Assembly: GCA_010645155.1 (NCBI GenBank)
Contig: CM021317.1
Span: 11,802,658 to 11,866,657 of the forward strand
DNA length: 64,000 bases
From: Tigriopus japonicus
Taxonomy: Eukaryota; Arthropoda; Copepoda; Harpacticoida; Harpacticidae
Direction of reading: 5' to 3'
In this document: positions 13,455 to 26,000 of the stretch, one piece after another
Layout of the letters: each line of letters begins with the position of its first letter
Numbering within the stretch: the first letter of the stretch is position 1
Notes under the pieces: generated by a model
What the model was told of the DNA's origin: nothing
The model's input: the letters and a program-made list of their open reading frames with translations, nothing else
Database searches by the model: none
Translations under genes and position numbers: made by a program

Positions 13455-15124
13455 TTAGATCGTCTCTTGGGAACATACGAGGGAATGCGATTGAAGTTGG
13501 AGTTGCTTCTGGAAGTCCCGGCTTTGGTTTGAAAATTCCGCTATTGAAGGTAATTGACAGCTTTGAAGAAGGGCATCAATTAATTTTTTCTCTTTGTCTG
13601 TCACTGTTGTTTGATAATTAGATAAATTGGAGCGGCTGAGAACCGAGTTTTGCTGACTATCCGAATCTGGCAGCGCTTTGAAGTTGGCCTCTTCATTGAT
13701 TGCGATTCCGCAGAAATCGATAACGTCTTTGAAGACAGTTTCCGGAGTATCCTTCAGTTCCTGGAAACTGATGACTTTGAAATCGATTCCAAATTCTTTG
13801 GCCTGGTGTTTGACACTCAGAAGATTGGCCACATAAAGGCCTATGAGAAGAACCGTTTTCTGCTTGCTCGAATACGTTTTCAGGGTGTCTTTCATCAGCT
13901 GGAGTTGTTCATTTTTCTCCGAACGATTGCCCATTGCAAATTGGCTCAAGATGAAGTCGTCTTGCTCCATTTTGATAGAGAGCTTCATCATCAAGATGTC
14001 AACCACAGGATGCAACAAGGCCCTGTAAACAGTCTTCAATGACTTATAATATTCTGTGGGATTGCGATAGAGATAGAGATGCTTCATTTTGGGAAAGGCC
14101 TGCGCGATCTCATGGGTCAGAGCTATCCCATGAGCCTTCGGCTTGATAAGCACATTGTAGTGCTGACTCTTCGGATTCTCGTGCCTGAATCTTCGAATGG
14201 CCGAAGCTGTGAGCGCGAATATGCAGCCTTTGATCATTTTTTGCCGCAATGCCGGATTCATATCGTCATGATTGGTCACCATGGCCATGACAAAATCTGG
14301 TTCCGACACCGCTACCGCATTTTTGACTTTGTCTTCAAATAATTGGGTAAGTAAAGTTGAACCACAACGGCCCGTGTTCGAGAGGAGGACATAGCTGACC
14401 GAATCCGGATTGAAAGGTAGGGCATTGACGTCGTTGGTTAGTGCAATGAAATGGTTCATAGGTATGAGGATCAGATGTTTGCAATGGTTGAATTGATTGA
14501 TGTAGAAAAACGGCCCTGTCGAGTGGGCGTGAACATCCACGGGGCATTTGGCGAAAATAGCGTGGGTGGGGGTAAGAGTTAACAAAGTGACCCCGTCCTC
14601 AAAAATCACGTTTGGATGGGTGTAGGATTCATGTCTGAAACCGAAGGGTTTGATTAGATAAGAGTGTACATGTTTTGTCCGATGCCATGGGACAGTTATA
14701 ATTGACCCCATGTTCGATATGACGGCAATCTGAGTTTGTTTGAACTTAAGTAATATTAAAGACAGATGTTTGTCTTTGAAGTAAATAATTGGGATGTGAT
14801 ATTTATGAGATTTTGTTGCGACCTTGATCGAGAACAATGCAACATAACCTACGGAGATTTCGATCTTTTACCTTAACATAAAGTTCTGTTTTCGTGGGTC
14901 CTCCAACTCAATTTTTCGAGCTTTCCAAAGGATTTCACACACATGGGCGCAGTTGTCAAAGTCATTGGCCTTCTTCAATTTATCACTTTGATGGCCATGA
15001 ACTAACGAGTACTTGACCACCTTTTCCGAGATCACGTCCAAGGTTTGATAACAGCTACGTATCACTTTGAAGCCCCCATACTTCAACATGTTCCTAACAC
15101 GGTGGTCACTGTCGCTCAAATGTC
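13455..15124 (-). CDS. Sulfotransferase-like P-loop protein (5' end missing)
   Basis: Two exons on the minus strand: 15124-14872 and 14634-13455, joined in phase 2 over a 237-bp GT-AG intron (donor AAG|GTAAAA, acceptor TTCGGTTTCAG). About 477 residues are visible. The PAPS 5'-phosphosulfate-binding loop is SNTGRCGSTLLTQLFE. The 3'-phosphate-binding helix region is LYLYRNPTEYYKSLKTVYR about 110 residues later. This order is that of sulfotransferase-family P-loop proteins, which move sulfate from PAPS to carbohydrate, steroid or tyrosine acceptors; the substrate cannot be read here. The first visible exon (GGHLSDSDHRVRNMLKYGGF onward) opens after a likely acceptor CTCTGGAG and has no ATG, so one or more 5' exons lie upstream of 15124 and were not located. 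Because the intron length is a multiple of three, the exons read in one frame broken only by TAA at 14868-14870. Confidence 0.7.
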
Positions 15125-15808
15125 CTCCAGAGACAATAATTAACAGGAGTTATGCTGATCTCTTATCTCTGTTTTCCCCGAGATTCAGACTTGTGGGGGA
15201 GTGCGGGTGTAACCCGAAGAGTAAATGTGTAACGATACAAGTAAGCCCCATGATGAATCATATTTGAAGAGATAAGTCTACAACACAATTTCAGGGCCAC
15301 TTCCACACCATTTGCTGAGCTATGTTCCCCACCTCGCTGAACCTGGTATCGAAAGATTGGGACGAGCACCAGTATGTTTGAGAATGAATCACGAGAAGCT
15401 ATTGGCTCTGAATTTGTCCCTTTTCTTCATCGTTGCTTCAAAGCATTCTACCTGTAGAAAATTAAAGTACCTCAAACTCACCGAATTGAAGAGGAAAAAG
15501 GACTAGAACCTGTCTGGGAAGTACTTATACATTTAGGACTCTACATTCTGTTCTCAGTACTTAAAGAGCGCAAAACGCGCGAAGAATACATGCTTGTGAT
15601 CGTTACCAAGGTGTGTAAGCGAGTATCGAAGAGAGGATGAATTGCAATGTAGGTAGCTTGTGCCTGGGAATATGAAATCGTCGTTTATTATTAAAAACGG
15701 GAATAATTTACGGCGGTAAAAACTTGCTCAAATCCAACTATCCATGAGATTTGATAGACCAATGATTCAAAAAATGATAGAAAAATCGATGCCTGCCGAA
15801 TCTTCAGT
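15125..15808. other. Probable 5' region of the sulfotransferase-like gene and 3' flank of the lectin gene
   Basis: The minus strand has an open stretch around 15163-15369 (with VLVPIFRYQVQRGGEHSSANG) that might contain an upstream sulfotransferase exon, but no donor in the right phase and no convincing start was found. Nothing else is recognisable. Confidence 0.35.
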
Positions 15809-17334
15809 TTAAGGAATGTTGATCCCGGGGTTCTGGTTGCGAACAAAGTTGATATTGGGAGCTGGAAGATCTTCGCACACCAGATGTCGTCGCGTGTTAC
15901 AAGCCTCATCATACCAATTGTACACGCCCCCTTGAGCTCGAAGAGCCAAACATGCCTCCAAACCAAATCCATCAGCCTTGAGAGCTCCGTTGGGTTGACC
16001 AGGTGCCCAGTTGTTGAACTGCAACAGTGATTTTGATTCATAAGTCCGTGTACACAAAATTGTTCATGTATGACAACTTGGCCATCTGTCAACGGTATGT
16101 CCATCCTAGTGAGATGTGCTAATATGTGTGTACTTGACAAATAGTCAAATACGATGGCAATGCGGAAGTAAGAACTTCTCTCGGGTTTGAACCTCTCTCC
16201 GTTTTGAATTCCCTGATTTCCGCGAGTGTTGAATTAAAGTGATTATACTTGCTTTGAAGAGGAACGAAATATAAGCTCGAGCAGGCGAGGAGAAGGGAGA
16301 GGGGATAACAAAATTGGAGATTGATGGCTAGTCAGACCATTTCGGTGGGCTATTTTTTTCTCATATCCAATGAGCCGTGGCCCGTTTGGACTTGTCGCTT
16401 GAAAGCTTGGACGTGACTAATGTGACTTTACGAATGTTTTGTTAACAGTAACAAAAAATTACTCGCAACAATTGCTGAAAATAGCCCCGTCCAATGAACT
16501 AGGTATCAATCACAATGAAAGGGACATGCCTCTTGATTATGGTTCATAAAAGTTTGTGATGAATGTGCGAAAGGGCATTCCTGTTGTGGCAGCATCGTTT
16601 CATTTGTACTTACAATTTGGTTATTGGATGCCTGATTCGTGGGTGGCATCATCTTCAAAGTGGAGGCCCAGAACCAGCCGTTAATTTGGAGGGGTTGGAA
16701 TCGGGTTTGGTTGCAGCCCTCGACCTCAGCATCACAAAGGCGACCTGCCAAATGAATGTTGTCCACGTTTGTGCGTCTCAAAATGTCCTCGACAAAGTTC
16801 TCTTCAGCTTGGCTCTCGAACGAAACCATGTCCATGCACATCTTACGGCAGTAATTCCGCCCAGTGAACCAATTCCATCGGGCGTTGCGCAGGGCGTTCT
16901 CGCTAGAAGCCATTGAGAACCAATAGCTGTTGCCTTGGAATTGAAAGTGTCCGGCTGAAAAATGGAGGAATTTAGTAGAGACCAATAAGCGTGGGAACTT
17001 GTTCCATAAGGCACATACGCTTCTGTTTTCTGACTGAACACAAATTGGCCTCGGGCAAGCATACAGTTCCATTGCATCCTGGGTAAACTTCGGTTCCACT
17101 CGCATCCCGAGCATCGGCTGGGGTAGCTCTGAAGTTGTCGTTATTGTTATTGCTCACAACGTTAACAATGTTGTTCGTTGGAACATTATTGTTGAAATTG
17201 TTGTTGTTTTGGGGCACGAATCTTCCATTGCTCACAAATTGGTTGTTGTTGTTGTTTTGAAATTGGTTGTTGAACCGATTGTTCCGTTGTCCGTTAACGC
17301 TGGCAATCACGAGGACGATCAATATAAGCCACAT
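15809..17334 (-). CDS. Secreted C-type lectin with Asn-rich N-terminal arm
   Basis: Exons on the minus strand: 17334-17019, 16954-16614 and 16018-15809; 288 residues, GT-AG introns in phases 1 and 0. The signal peptide MWLILIVLVIASVNG is followed by an Asn/Gln-rich low-complexity segment (about 18-70). A disulfide-rich linker (CNGTVCLPEANLC) leads to a C-type lectin domain: FQGNSYWFS, WFTGRNYCRKMCMDMVSFES, LAGRLCDAEVEGC, WFWASTL, FNNWAPGQPNG, EACLALRAQGGVYNWYDEAC and HLVCED. The calcium/sugar-site tripeptide reads Gln-Pro-Asn rather than the classical EPN or QPD, so sugar specificity is uncertain. Lectins of this type act in invertebrate recognition and in cuticle or clotting. A second in-frame start is possible: MSIRQ at 17432-17418, whose CAG|GTTGGT donor would join GAAAAC just before the ATG used here. 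Confidence 0.85.
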
Positions 17335-17417
17335 GTTTTCCTTAAAATCACAAGAAGTGGACGACCAGATTTAAAACTAATCCTGAAAAGTCCCTAGATG
17401 TGTGGATGTACCAACCT

Positions 17418-17432
17418 GCCGAATACTCATGA
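17418..17432 (-). CDS. Possible alternative first exon of the C-type lectin
   Basis: ATGAGTATTCGGCAG on the minus strand is followed by GTTGGT. An acceptor ATTTTAAG|GAAAAC ends two codons before the main start, so joining them extends the protein by seven residues (MSIRQEN) in frame. This could be a true first exon or a chance match. Confidence 0.3.
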
Positions 17433-17434
17433 TG

Positions 17435-20163
17435 CTACGGATAACTTAAGAACGACTAATTCACTTTGGGATATGTCGTCGCCTTTTTATCCTTTCAAGG
17501 TGTTGGTGGTTTATTGGAATGAGTGATCCCGTAGGCCTGGGTCCCGTACAGGACATCGAACCATCTTCTTCTTCTTCACCACCAACCATTGCCCAAAGAG
17601 GGTGGTTGTCGTCCGTAAAACAACCGAGGGTGAACGCAAGTTTTGCTGCAACTACCACTTGAACATTCTCCCCGAACCGAGAGCAACAACAATGACAACC
17701 GTAAATTGGTTGGTGTCCCAGCTCCCACAAACCAGTGTCGGGACACACTCACTCTCGCACACTTCCACACATGCTTGTTTGCCTCTACAGCAAGTTAAAT
17801 GCTATTCACCCTGGCAACATAGCACCACCGAAGATGATCATCTCGTCGTCGTCGTTGTCGTCGACATCGTCATAATAGCCGTTGTAGTCCGTCCAAAGTA
17901 CCTTTTACTTACTCTCGAAGGGATCTTTCTGCTAGATTGGGTTGCGCTTCTAAATGCGATCGCCAATGAAATGCTCACAATCGAGGAATATCAATTTTTT
18001 GAAACGATCCTTTCAAGCCCAGTGAACCCATCTAATCACTCGAACTTATCCAACCAAAGCAGGCATGGATTCCCGCACTCACATTCTACAAACATTTGCT
18101 GGGCAATTTGAACGGCTTGAGTACCGTAACCGTCTTCTCAAGAGTCCTGATTTTAAGTGAGGCTCTTTCCTGCCATGCCCTATTGTTTTGAAGGTTTGAT
18201 GTTTATCCTCAATATTTAAGTTACTTGATGGTTGGAGTGTGTACTCGTTATGATTTGAGCCCTAACTGATCCCATCATCCACCCGGAAGAGACGGGCTAA
18301 AGTCTTCAAATTGATCTGCACAAGAGTGACCAATGGCACCGAAACCCCTTAAAGAGAAGATATTTCAACGGTATCCAGACTTCATCCATGCATTCTTCTT
18401 CATGTGCATATGGCACAAGTTGTGCAACTGAGCTATGGGTGCAATAGTTAATTTTTAGATATCATGGTAAATTGACAAGTCGAAAGAATGAGACATGAAT
18501 CAATGGCTCATCTACAAGGTTAGTCAGAATTAGTGAAACATGAATCAAAGGCTCATCTACAGGGTTAGTCAGAACTAGTGAAACATTAATATGGTGAAAT
18601 AAGTCTTTACCAAAAAGGTTGAAAGGGAAGAAGCATTGCTTTAAGAAGTTGTTCTTCATACAACATACTATAACATAATGGAATATTATTGATCGTGTCC
18701 CCCTTTAGGCCAAACCATTGCCCCAAACGTCTTGATATCAACGCCATTACTTGCGCGCACTTATTTCTCCTCTTGGGTATCATCCTATGTTGCTTCAGGT
18801 ACAACCCAAAGTGATCTTTGTTGCCCAGTTGGTCTTCTTTTACGATCCGACAAACAGTAATAGGGACACAGTTACTCTTTGGCCATCTTGTTCATGGATC
18901 AAGCCTGATTTCATGTGTTTCTCCCTTGTCTCACGAATTCTGACTAACCCTGCATGGAAATGTCCTTTTGTGACGTCTGATGTCTGATTTTAGGAATCTT
19001 TGATTAAAAAAAAAGAGGGCCGCTACTCATGAATCGTATGAAGAAGTTACTAGGGATGCCCTGTTTTGAGAATTCGTTTGTTCAATGAGTCAGACTTCTT
19101 AACTTATGACTTCTGTTCTGTATCCTTTGAGTCGCCGCCATATGAAGAGAGCCAACCTAAAATATGATGACATTGCATCGATGAACAAGAAACGAAGGAA
19201 TAAAATGTAATTTGTTCTCTTTACAACTTAATCCTTAAGGGTTGAAATTTGACTTAAAAGCTCTTTGACCAAGCGACCATTATGTATTAAGAGACTTAGT
19301 TTAAAATAATAAAAAGAAACCAAAATCCGAACGTCAAAAAACAACGGCACGTCTGCCGCCACCATTTCCCTGCAAAATACACTTCGTCATGACATTCAAA
19401 AGTTTTGGGATTCTTGTGCTGGAATGTCCCCCTCCATTACATTCTTGTATAAAAAAACTCAATTTGGTCTTCGTGACCCTTGAGCTTGGTGGTACAACAA
19501 ACCCTCTTCTGTTTGATGAAATTGGTAACTTAAATCCCTGTCTTTAATCTCAATGAGTTTTAGATAGCTTTAATATCTACAATAGGTTGCTTCACCTGAG
19601 GATGCAACTACTGGCCAAGGAATTGGATTTATTTCCGAGATTGGTTTAGTCGTAAGTGTCCCGTTGTAACATGTTTGTTCAGAAGTCAGTTCTTTACTTT
19701 TTTTGGGTGCTTCGTAAAGCAATTTTCTTGTTTTCTGTCAATTGAGTTTCGCCCCAAAGGTTTGACGTCTAAATGCCCAATTCGGAAGAATATATTTTGG
19801 CAGCACGGCAAGATTCAACCCCAACCTAGCACCACCACTAAACTATTACATTGGCATTCCCCATACTGCAAATCAAAACAATGCACACCACGTCATGCTT
19901 TACTGTTTTGACCATAAGTCGTAATCCCAATACAGGATATTTCCAAACTTTTCCCTTCTTTGGGACATGTTCCTTTTTCAGGGCCAATTTAAGTTCTTCA
20001 GACTGTTTGCAAACCTTACTCAAATACATCTAGCAAGAGCATTTGTGAAACCCTCCGCTTCAGGGTTGAAAAAGTTTCAAGTAAAAATTTGGTTGAATCC
20101 CTTATTTTTTTATTGATTTGGTACCATTTCTTTTCATTGATGTGAGATTTCCAATTATTCAGA
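17435..20163. other. Gene-poor stretch with minor repeats
   Basis: There is no supported gene. Short simple repeats include CTTCTTCTTCTT near 17564 and TCGTCGTCGTCG near 17841. A plus-strand frame at 17602-18111 follows these repeats and has no domain. A 45-bp tandem repeat is listed separately. Confidence 0.5.
18484..18590. repeat. 45-bp tandem repeat, about 2.3 copies
   Basis: The unit contains ATGAATCAAAGGCTCATC followed by TACAGGGTTAGTCAGAA and repeats with a few substitutions: two full copies and a partial third beginning AGAACTAGTGAAACAT. Confidence 0.75.
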
Positions 20164-20316
20164 GGAGACTTGGCGTCGTGGTTAGCACAGTGTCCTATGG
20201 TGAGAGAGGTTCCAGGTTCGATTCTCCTCCCCGACCTTTCTCAAGGAAACTTTTAGACGTTAATACACACTCACAGACGGAGAACCATTCAGGAACCACT
20301 GTACTTCAGGACGAAT
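20164..20316 (+). mobile_element. tRNA-derived SINE
   Basis: The head reads like a degenerate tRNA gene. The A box TGGCGTCGTGGTTAGC starts at 20171 and the B box GGTTCGATTCT is at 20215-20225, about 45 bases apart as in pol III promoters. GGGGAGGAGAATC-type pairing of the arms is poor, so it is not a functional tRNA. An unrelated tail of about 85 bases runs to the inverted repeat at 20317. The 3' boundary is inferred. Confidence 0.6.
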
Positions 20317-20431
20317 TTCAAAAATACACACTGGGTCCGATCATTGTACTATAATGTGAGGTTTTTGCAACAAATGTATTGTTCCCTTGAATTTTCCTTG
20401 TACTAATCGGACCCAGTGTGTATTTTGAAAG
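20317..20431. mobile_element. Short inverted-repeat element (MITE-like)
   Basis: The left arm (20317-20342, ACACACTGGGTCCGAT) and right arm (20406-20431, ATCGGACCCAGTGTGT) are near-perfect inverted copies of about 24 bases. They enclose 63 AT-rich bases. It abuts the tRNA-derived segment, so the two may be parts of one composite element. Confidence 0.7.
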
Positions 20432-22606
20432 TAATCCTGGCTTGAGCCATCTTTGGTTAGGTTTGCCAATCTTAAGAAAATGATGTAATTTACGTACCTT
20501 ACGTACTTTAGGCTGGCTCAAAGATGTCTAATCGTAACTGAGAGTTCCACTGACTTTGAGGTCTCTAGGGTCTCTAAGTAGGTGATATGTATGCTAAATT
20601 GGTCAGTAACGTGTCTAGGAAGGTTGAACTTTTAATTTTTTCTCAGAATTTGCCTCTCAATGCTCAGATCATCTTACCTTTGTTCTTCTCAAGAAGGAAC
20701 TTAACAACATCTTGATCGATATCAGTTTGTCAGTTATCCTGCTGTACCACCTCTTTCCAAGAAATTCCCGGTTTATCCTGATTCTTAGTTTCCTGCCATT
20801 TTTGGGGGGTTGGTTGCGGATATTTTATTATTGTTAATAGGAAAAAACAGGAATGTAAAGAAGGTTAACGTTACTGCATTAAAAATTTTGCATTCAAATC
20901 TATTAAATATATGTTTACATTTGGCAAAGCGTGCGTTGAATTGGATGGGAAAATAACAGAAGAACATGAATGCGAACAAAAGCATGATCTTTTCATGATT
21001 CGAAGTTTAATCTAAAAAATCAAATGGGGCCGTCCAAAAATGCTCAAGCCAAACACAATCCTGATGGTTTATCTAAAGTGCATTTTACAACCTGCCCTTG
21101 TTTCAATTATGGTATAACTGTTTACCCAGGAGGAGACAAAAACCAAATAGTTCTTGGTCTTGCGTATTTCTTACGCATCTCGCACTGACCCCCTTTGAAG
21201 AATACATTACAATATGGATGTATGTAATGTACTTGCTGGAATGCATGCCCCCTCAGTACCGATGGCAACGCGGTTGGTTGCCCGCTTGCCCATCTTCAAA
21301 AACTAAAAGACCCGATAGGATCTCAATCCAACGCCAATGGCAACTTTGGAGGCTCCTCCTGCCTACTGCATCCATATCTTACCCTCTGGTATCTAACAAG
21401 TTTTTGCGCTCCGTCACCCGCATTTGAATAGACTTGTTTGGGGACAATGAGCGAAGAGAATAGATATAGCTTATTATAACTGTTTTAGCATTCATAAGTC
21501 ATTATGTATGAAATGTGATATCATTGCATTATCAAAGAGGAAAAAAGAGTTTCTGATGTGCTCCACTCAAATCTACCACGTGATTCGTGTACTTGTCAGA
21601 CGGTACAGCTTAATTGGTGCACTTCATGATGCGAAAGAATGTGAACGCACATTATACTCACTCTGCTTTTTATCATTGATTTTCTGGCTCAACCATGATG
21701 TAATGTGCATATGCTTCTTGTACTTGGGACATTTTCAGTTCGAAGTGACTACGAAAGCTAGTTTGATTCTTAATGCACTTCGCACTAAGATTAGCTTCAC
21801 TCGTTACATTATGTATTGCATCAATGGGCATACCTTGCTATTGTGATCAAAGTGGACCTTGATTCCTAGCTAGGTATCAAATTTATGTTTAAAAAACTTT
21901 TACTCATACGCTTTCTAGTCGATTAAGTAAATAGCGACTCAAATCTTGTTGATATATCGATCTCTTGTGCTTCTGTAAACTTCGCTAAGCATTGATGATA
22001 CGAGGTAATTTGTTGAGGGCATTTGGAAGTATGGGTGGATTGACTTTGCAGTACCTGATAGAGCGACAGTATCATAACTAGGGAGGTAAATTTGATGCGA
22101 AAAGCAGCACGGACGCTAGATAGTTTGCAATTCTACGCGCAGAGAAATGTTTCATCTCATACTCTATTATGAAGTTAAGTTAAACGAACTGAAAGGTTCG
22201 AACCAAGGTGTGGGGTCAGATTATAGCTGGCGCGTGCAAACTTGCAAAGAGAGGGCACGAACTGTTTCAAACCCTCTAGATTTTTTGCTCGACGGCAAAC
22301 CAACCTTTTTCTCTTAGCTCTACAAAATTTTGTAAACATGTTTTGCGTTTGTCAGTGCTCGATCATGGGCATTTCTACTGCGTATTCAACTATACTTCCA
22401 AATCCGCTCAACAACTGACCTACACTGTTTGGGCGTCATTTGAAGTATTGACTGTGGAGTCAATCGCCAATCCAAATAGACTTAAAATGAAAATCAGAAT
22501 CCGTCACTATTGTCAACCGACCAAGTTGGCCTAATTGTGACAAGCTGTAGTTGCCCTCGATGGACTCAACGTTTTTCCCGGTCGAACTTTGTTTCTTATC
22601 ACGGTA
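20432..22606. other. Intergenic stretch, nothing recognised
   Basis: AT-rich DNA with scattered short frames (for example 21098-21427 and 21508-21846 plus) lacking domains, start context or splice partners. A palindromic B-box-like GGTTCGAACC lies at 22196-22205 without a convincing A box. Confidence 0.5.
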
Positions 22607-23092
22607 AGGGGTGCAGATTTCTGGCAAATAAAACATGCCTTTCAGGGTTTAAAAATGGCAAATAAAAGCGTCCAAATTGGCAAATAAAATGGTAAATAAA
22701 TAAAGAAATGGCATATAAAATGGCAAATAGACACAAAAATCTACCAAAATCTAGCAAAACTGGCCGCTAGATTTGGAAAATGAGCATTTTATTTCAACAA
22801 CAATAAAGTGGAATGAACATTTAAGAGAAAATATTTTTATTCCGTTCAATAATCAATAAATCCTTTGAACGAAAGATTTTGGATTATGTTTTTTTCCTAT
22901 TTATGAACAAAAAAGACAATTTTTGTTTTGATTTCCCTCCAAAAAACAACAAATTTTACATTTAATTGCCCAAAGACTGACAAATTTTGTATTTATGTGC
23001 CCAAAAATGGCAAATAAACTATAAAAGCTAACAAATAGCAAGTAAACATGTTGTTGGGCATAAAATCTTATTTGCCTGAAATCTATACCCCT
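22607..23092. mobile_element. hAT-like miniature element, 486 bp
   Basis: The left end AGGGGTGCAGATTTCTGG and the reverse complement of the right end AGGGGTATAGATTTCAGG agree at 15 of 18 positions, and both continue GCAAATAA. The interior is built from many copies of TGGCAAATAAA-like words. No open frame is present. The flanks (TCACGGTA left, CATCATGG right) are similar only with an offset, so the target duplication is unresolved. Confidence 0.6.
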
Positions 23093-26000
23093 CATCATGG
23101 TGTATAAGTATGCTAAAAATTTGTATATGTTGGAATCAACTTTATTACACAAAATTTATGTTCTTACGAGTCCAATTTACATTAACAAGTTCGAAATTGG
23201 GTCAAACTTTTTTATTTGTAATTGACAATTTTCTCTTTTTTGTCTTTGACTGAAGTTTTTTGAAGTATAAAGTATGAAATGGAACTTTTAAGAAGACCTT
23301 GACAAAACTTACACATCCGATAAACTTGGGCAAGAAAATTCAATCGAAAATGAACTAGCTAAATTGGGTCATTCTCCAGCAAAGTCAAAATTTTTGTAAC
23401 TTTATTTCAAAATTGAATTGCAATGAATGTGTCAAAAGGGAGGAAAAGTTACTTACACTGATTCATTAACATTAGATTGATTTTTTGTTAAGCATCAAAG
23501 TTGAGATAATGGGAGTATTTATCGGTTTATTGTGGCCGTTACCACCATTCTGCGATAACGCCAAATTCTTGCGAGTTATTTCGTGCCCAAAATTATTCGT
23601 CAAAGATACGAAGGAGCAAAAATAAGAATTAACCTTTTCTAGCGATCCAGGACATTTCTGCTATTCAATGTTTCGCAATTCTGAGGAATTGCATATTCGA
23701 TTGAATAATCGGAAACCTGTGAGTACAACAAACTCAAAATGACACTGAAGTTTGACATTTACGTACTGTTTTTTGCGTGTTTACTTTGGAGAGTTCGTGG
23801 AGTCCCCCTTTTTGGTGAACTTTTTTTATTCTTCAGCTTTGAGAAGTGACCAAAAATGCATTTGTTGCATTCAAATCGACTCCAAGAACTGTGATCTGAA
23901 AGGTTTTTTGGTTCTCATGTAGAACAAGATGATCGAGAGCAAAGTTGTGGAGAGCCCTCTGCATCACTTTGTTTTAAAAGAGGCATAAGATTTCATAGCT
24001 TTGGTGAAAAAATGTCTCATGTTGATTTTCAGTGTCTGTTCACGCAAATGCAGCAATTCATATTTGTCATCAATATTTTACATCGCAAGTTGCATCTAAA
24101 GGAAAATGAACTGTTAAGCCTATTGCACAATGTAAATCATGACTTAAATAAATGTGTTTTCTATTTTTTCTCTGAGAATTTAGTTTAATTACCACTGCAT
24201 ATCATCCCTCCGATTGATTCATCACTTAGTTGCATTCTATTATCACCTCTTTCTAAGACAATGAATTGCACGAGTTGAGTTGGACACGCATCTTCGTTTT
24301 TTAGCGTGACCCTTCAGAAAGATGGCTCCAAGTTTGGCGAGTAATCTCACCAATGAGTGTCAAACCCCTTCCTTCAAATACTTTGATATTGGTACTCGAG
24401 TGTTCTTGGTGAACAAAAATAAAAAAGATTTTTTCGTCTTTTTGACCAATACCAACCTGAAGTCCCGGAGTGTTTTCATTGCTATGTGAGGTCTCTTTAT
24501 ACTTTCAAAAAGTGCTGACTTCATTCAGTTATGACTTGGCTTCGGGAAAAATCCGAAAAAATGTCTTTTCCTCGCTTTAAACAAATAATAGTGAGTTTGA
24601 CATTGATTTTGTGTTTAAAAAGAGCCAAAAAGGGCTGCAATAATCTCCCAAAATAGAAAAGAAGAAACACATGCTTATGTGAATCATTTGTTCAATGCGC
24701 CAAACAATTAACGTTTGTGACTCAGGTATTCATGAAGAACACATTCGTCAACGACGAGATGGAATTATGCATTTTGCAAAGCAGGAACGGGATCCTACTG
24801 ACGTTCAAGAAATGTAGTCAGATAGCGTGATTAAAAAAGCGCTGCATTTTTGGTGTTTGCGTGAGGACAATGTTCATACTAGCAAATACTTTTAGCGTTG
24901 TCGATTGAATGGAAGAGTATCCCATTAAAGTGCCTCTAAAATGAAATGTGTTTCGGTACCAAAACGCCGCTTTGTGGTGATTTTACCACGCGGCTTTTCA
25001 CTTCAATGTATGTTTCTATTTCATAATCCTGATACAGTCAACGATCAAATTTGAAAATTCATGTAATTCACTTTGTCGAAACTGAGAGTTCAAAGGTGCT
25101 TACAGTATTTCTTAAAGAACAATCATTCTTGATTAAGTCTAAATACATTGGCGTCTCTGCTATTTTCTTGCAACTGAAATATTATGTAAAATTTCGATTA
25201 CGATATTGAATGTCTATTGTTACTCTCGAAAATGTCATGGCGTATAAAATGAGTTTAAAGATACAAATGTATAGTTATATACATAAGTGGTAAAGTGACA
25301 AGCCAAATACTGAGAGTGTGAAAATAAACAAATAGAATTGTGATTTCACACGATGAGTTAACTAGAATTGTTTTCTAGTCTGTGAAGATGACCTATTTAG
25401 AAAAAAAACCTTTCAAATTATATTAAAAAGGTTCTTTTTACGTCTTTTTTAATGTTCACTCAGACAAGAATATCAGAGCGTGATAAAGAAAAAAGATTTT
25501 GTAGATAAGAGTATTGACAAATTCAACCTAACTCATGTGTACGATTGTACATGCGTAAGGATTTGTAGAATTTGATATCGTTGCAAACGGTCAAATCGTT
25601 AATATCCAGTGCATTAAACCTGGTAAGAACTTGCCAGAGACAAGAATTGTAATCTTAACGTCAAGGGCTCAACATTACAATACAGTCGTTTTCATTGCCT
25701 GCATTTTGTAGGGGGATTTCAACCCAAGACCCCCCAAGTCAGCAGGCGAGTTGTTTTTGGGTCACGTCGCTATTTTTTGTTCATGCCTTAGGAACAATGT
25801 CAATTTATTACTAAACACGATTTTTGACCGACACGTTTTTTCCTTCAAAAAAATTAAGCCTAAATGACAATGAAACGGTCATCCATTTAACATCAATTAG
25901 GAGTTCTTCAATTTCATGAAATACTACACTTTCTATACTTATGTGACTACACATAAAATAACAAAGTATCTTTGTTATTTTTGAAACTGATTCTCAGATT

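Noticed and set aside
14868..14870. Premature stop making the sulfotransferase-like gene a pseudogene
   Set aside because: It lies inside a 237-bp intron with good donor and acceptor and matching phase.
17602..18111. 169-codon plus-strand frame
   Set aside because: It contains Val runs from a TCG/GTC simple repeat, with no domain, promoter or splice context.
20164..20235. Functional tRNA gene
   Set aside because: A and B boxes are present, but acceptor and anticodon arms do not pair; better explained as a SINE head.
22190..22265. Possible tRNA gene around GGTTCGAACC
   Set aside because: The B-box-like core is palindromic, but no A box at proper distance and no cloverleaf could be drawn on either strand.
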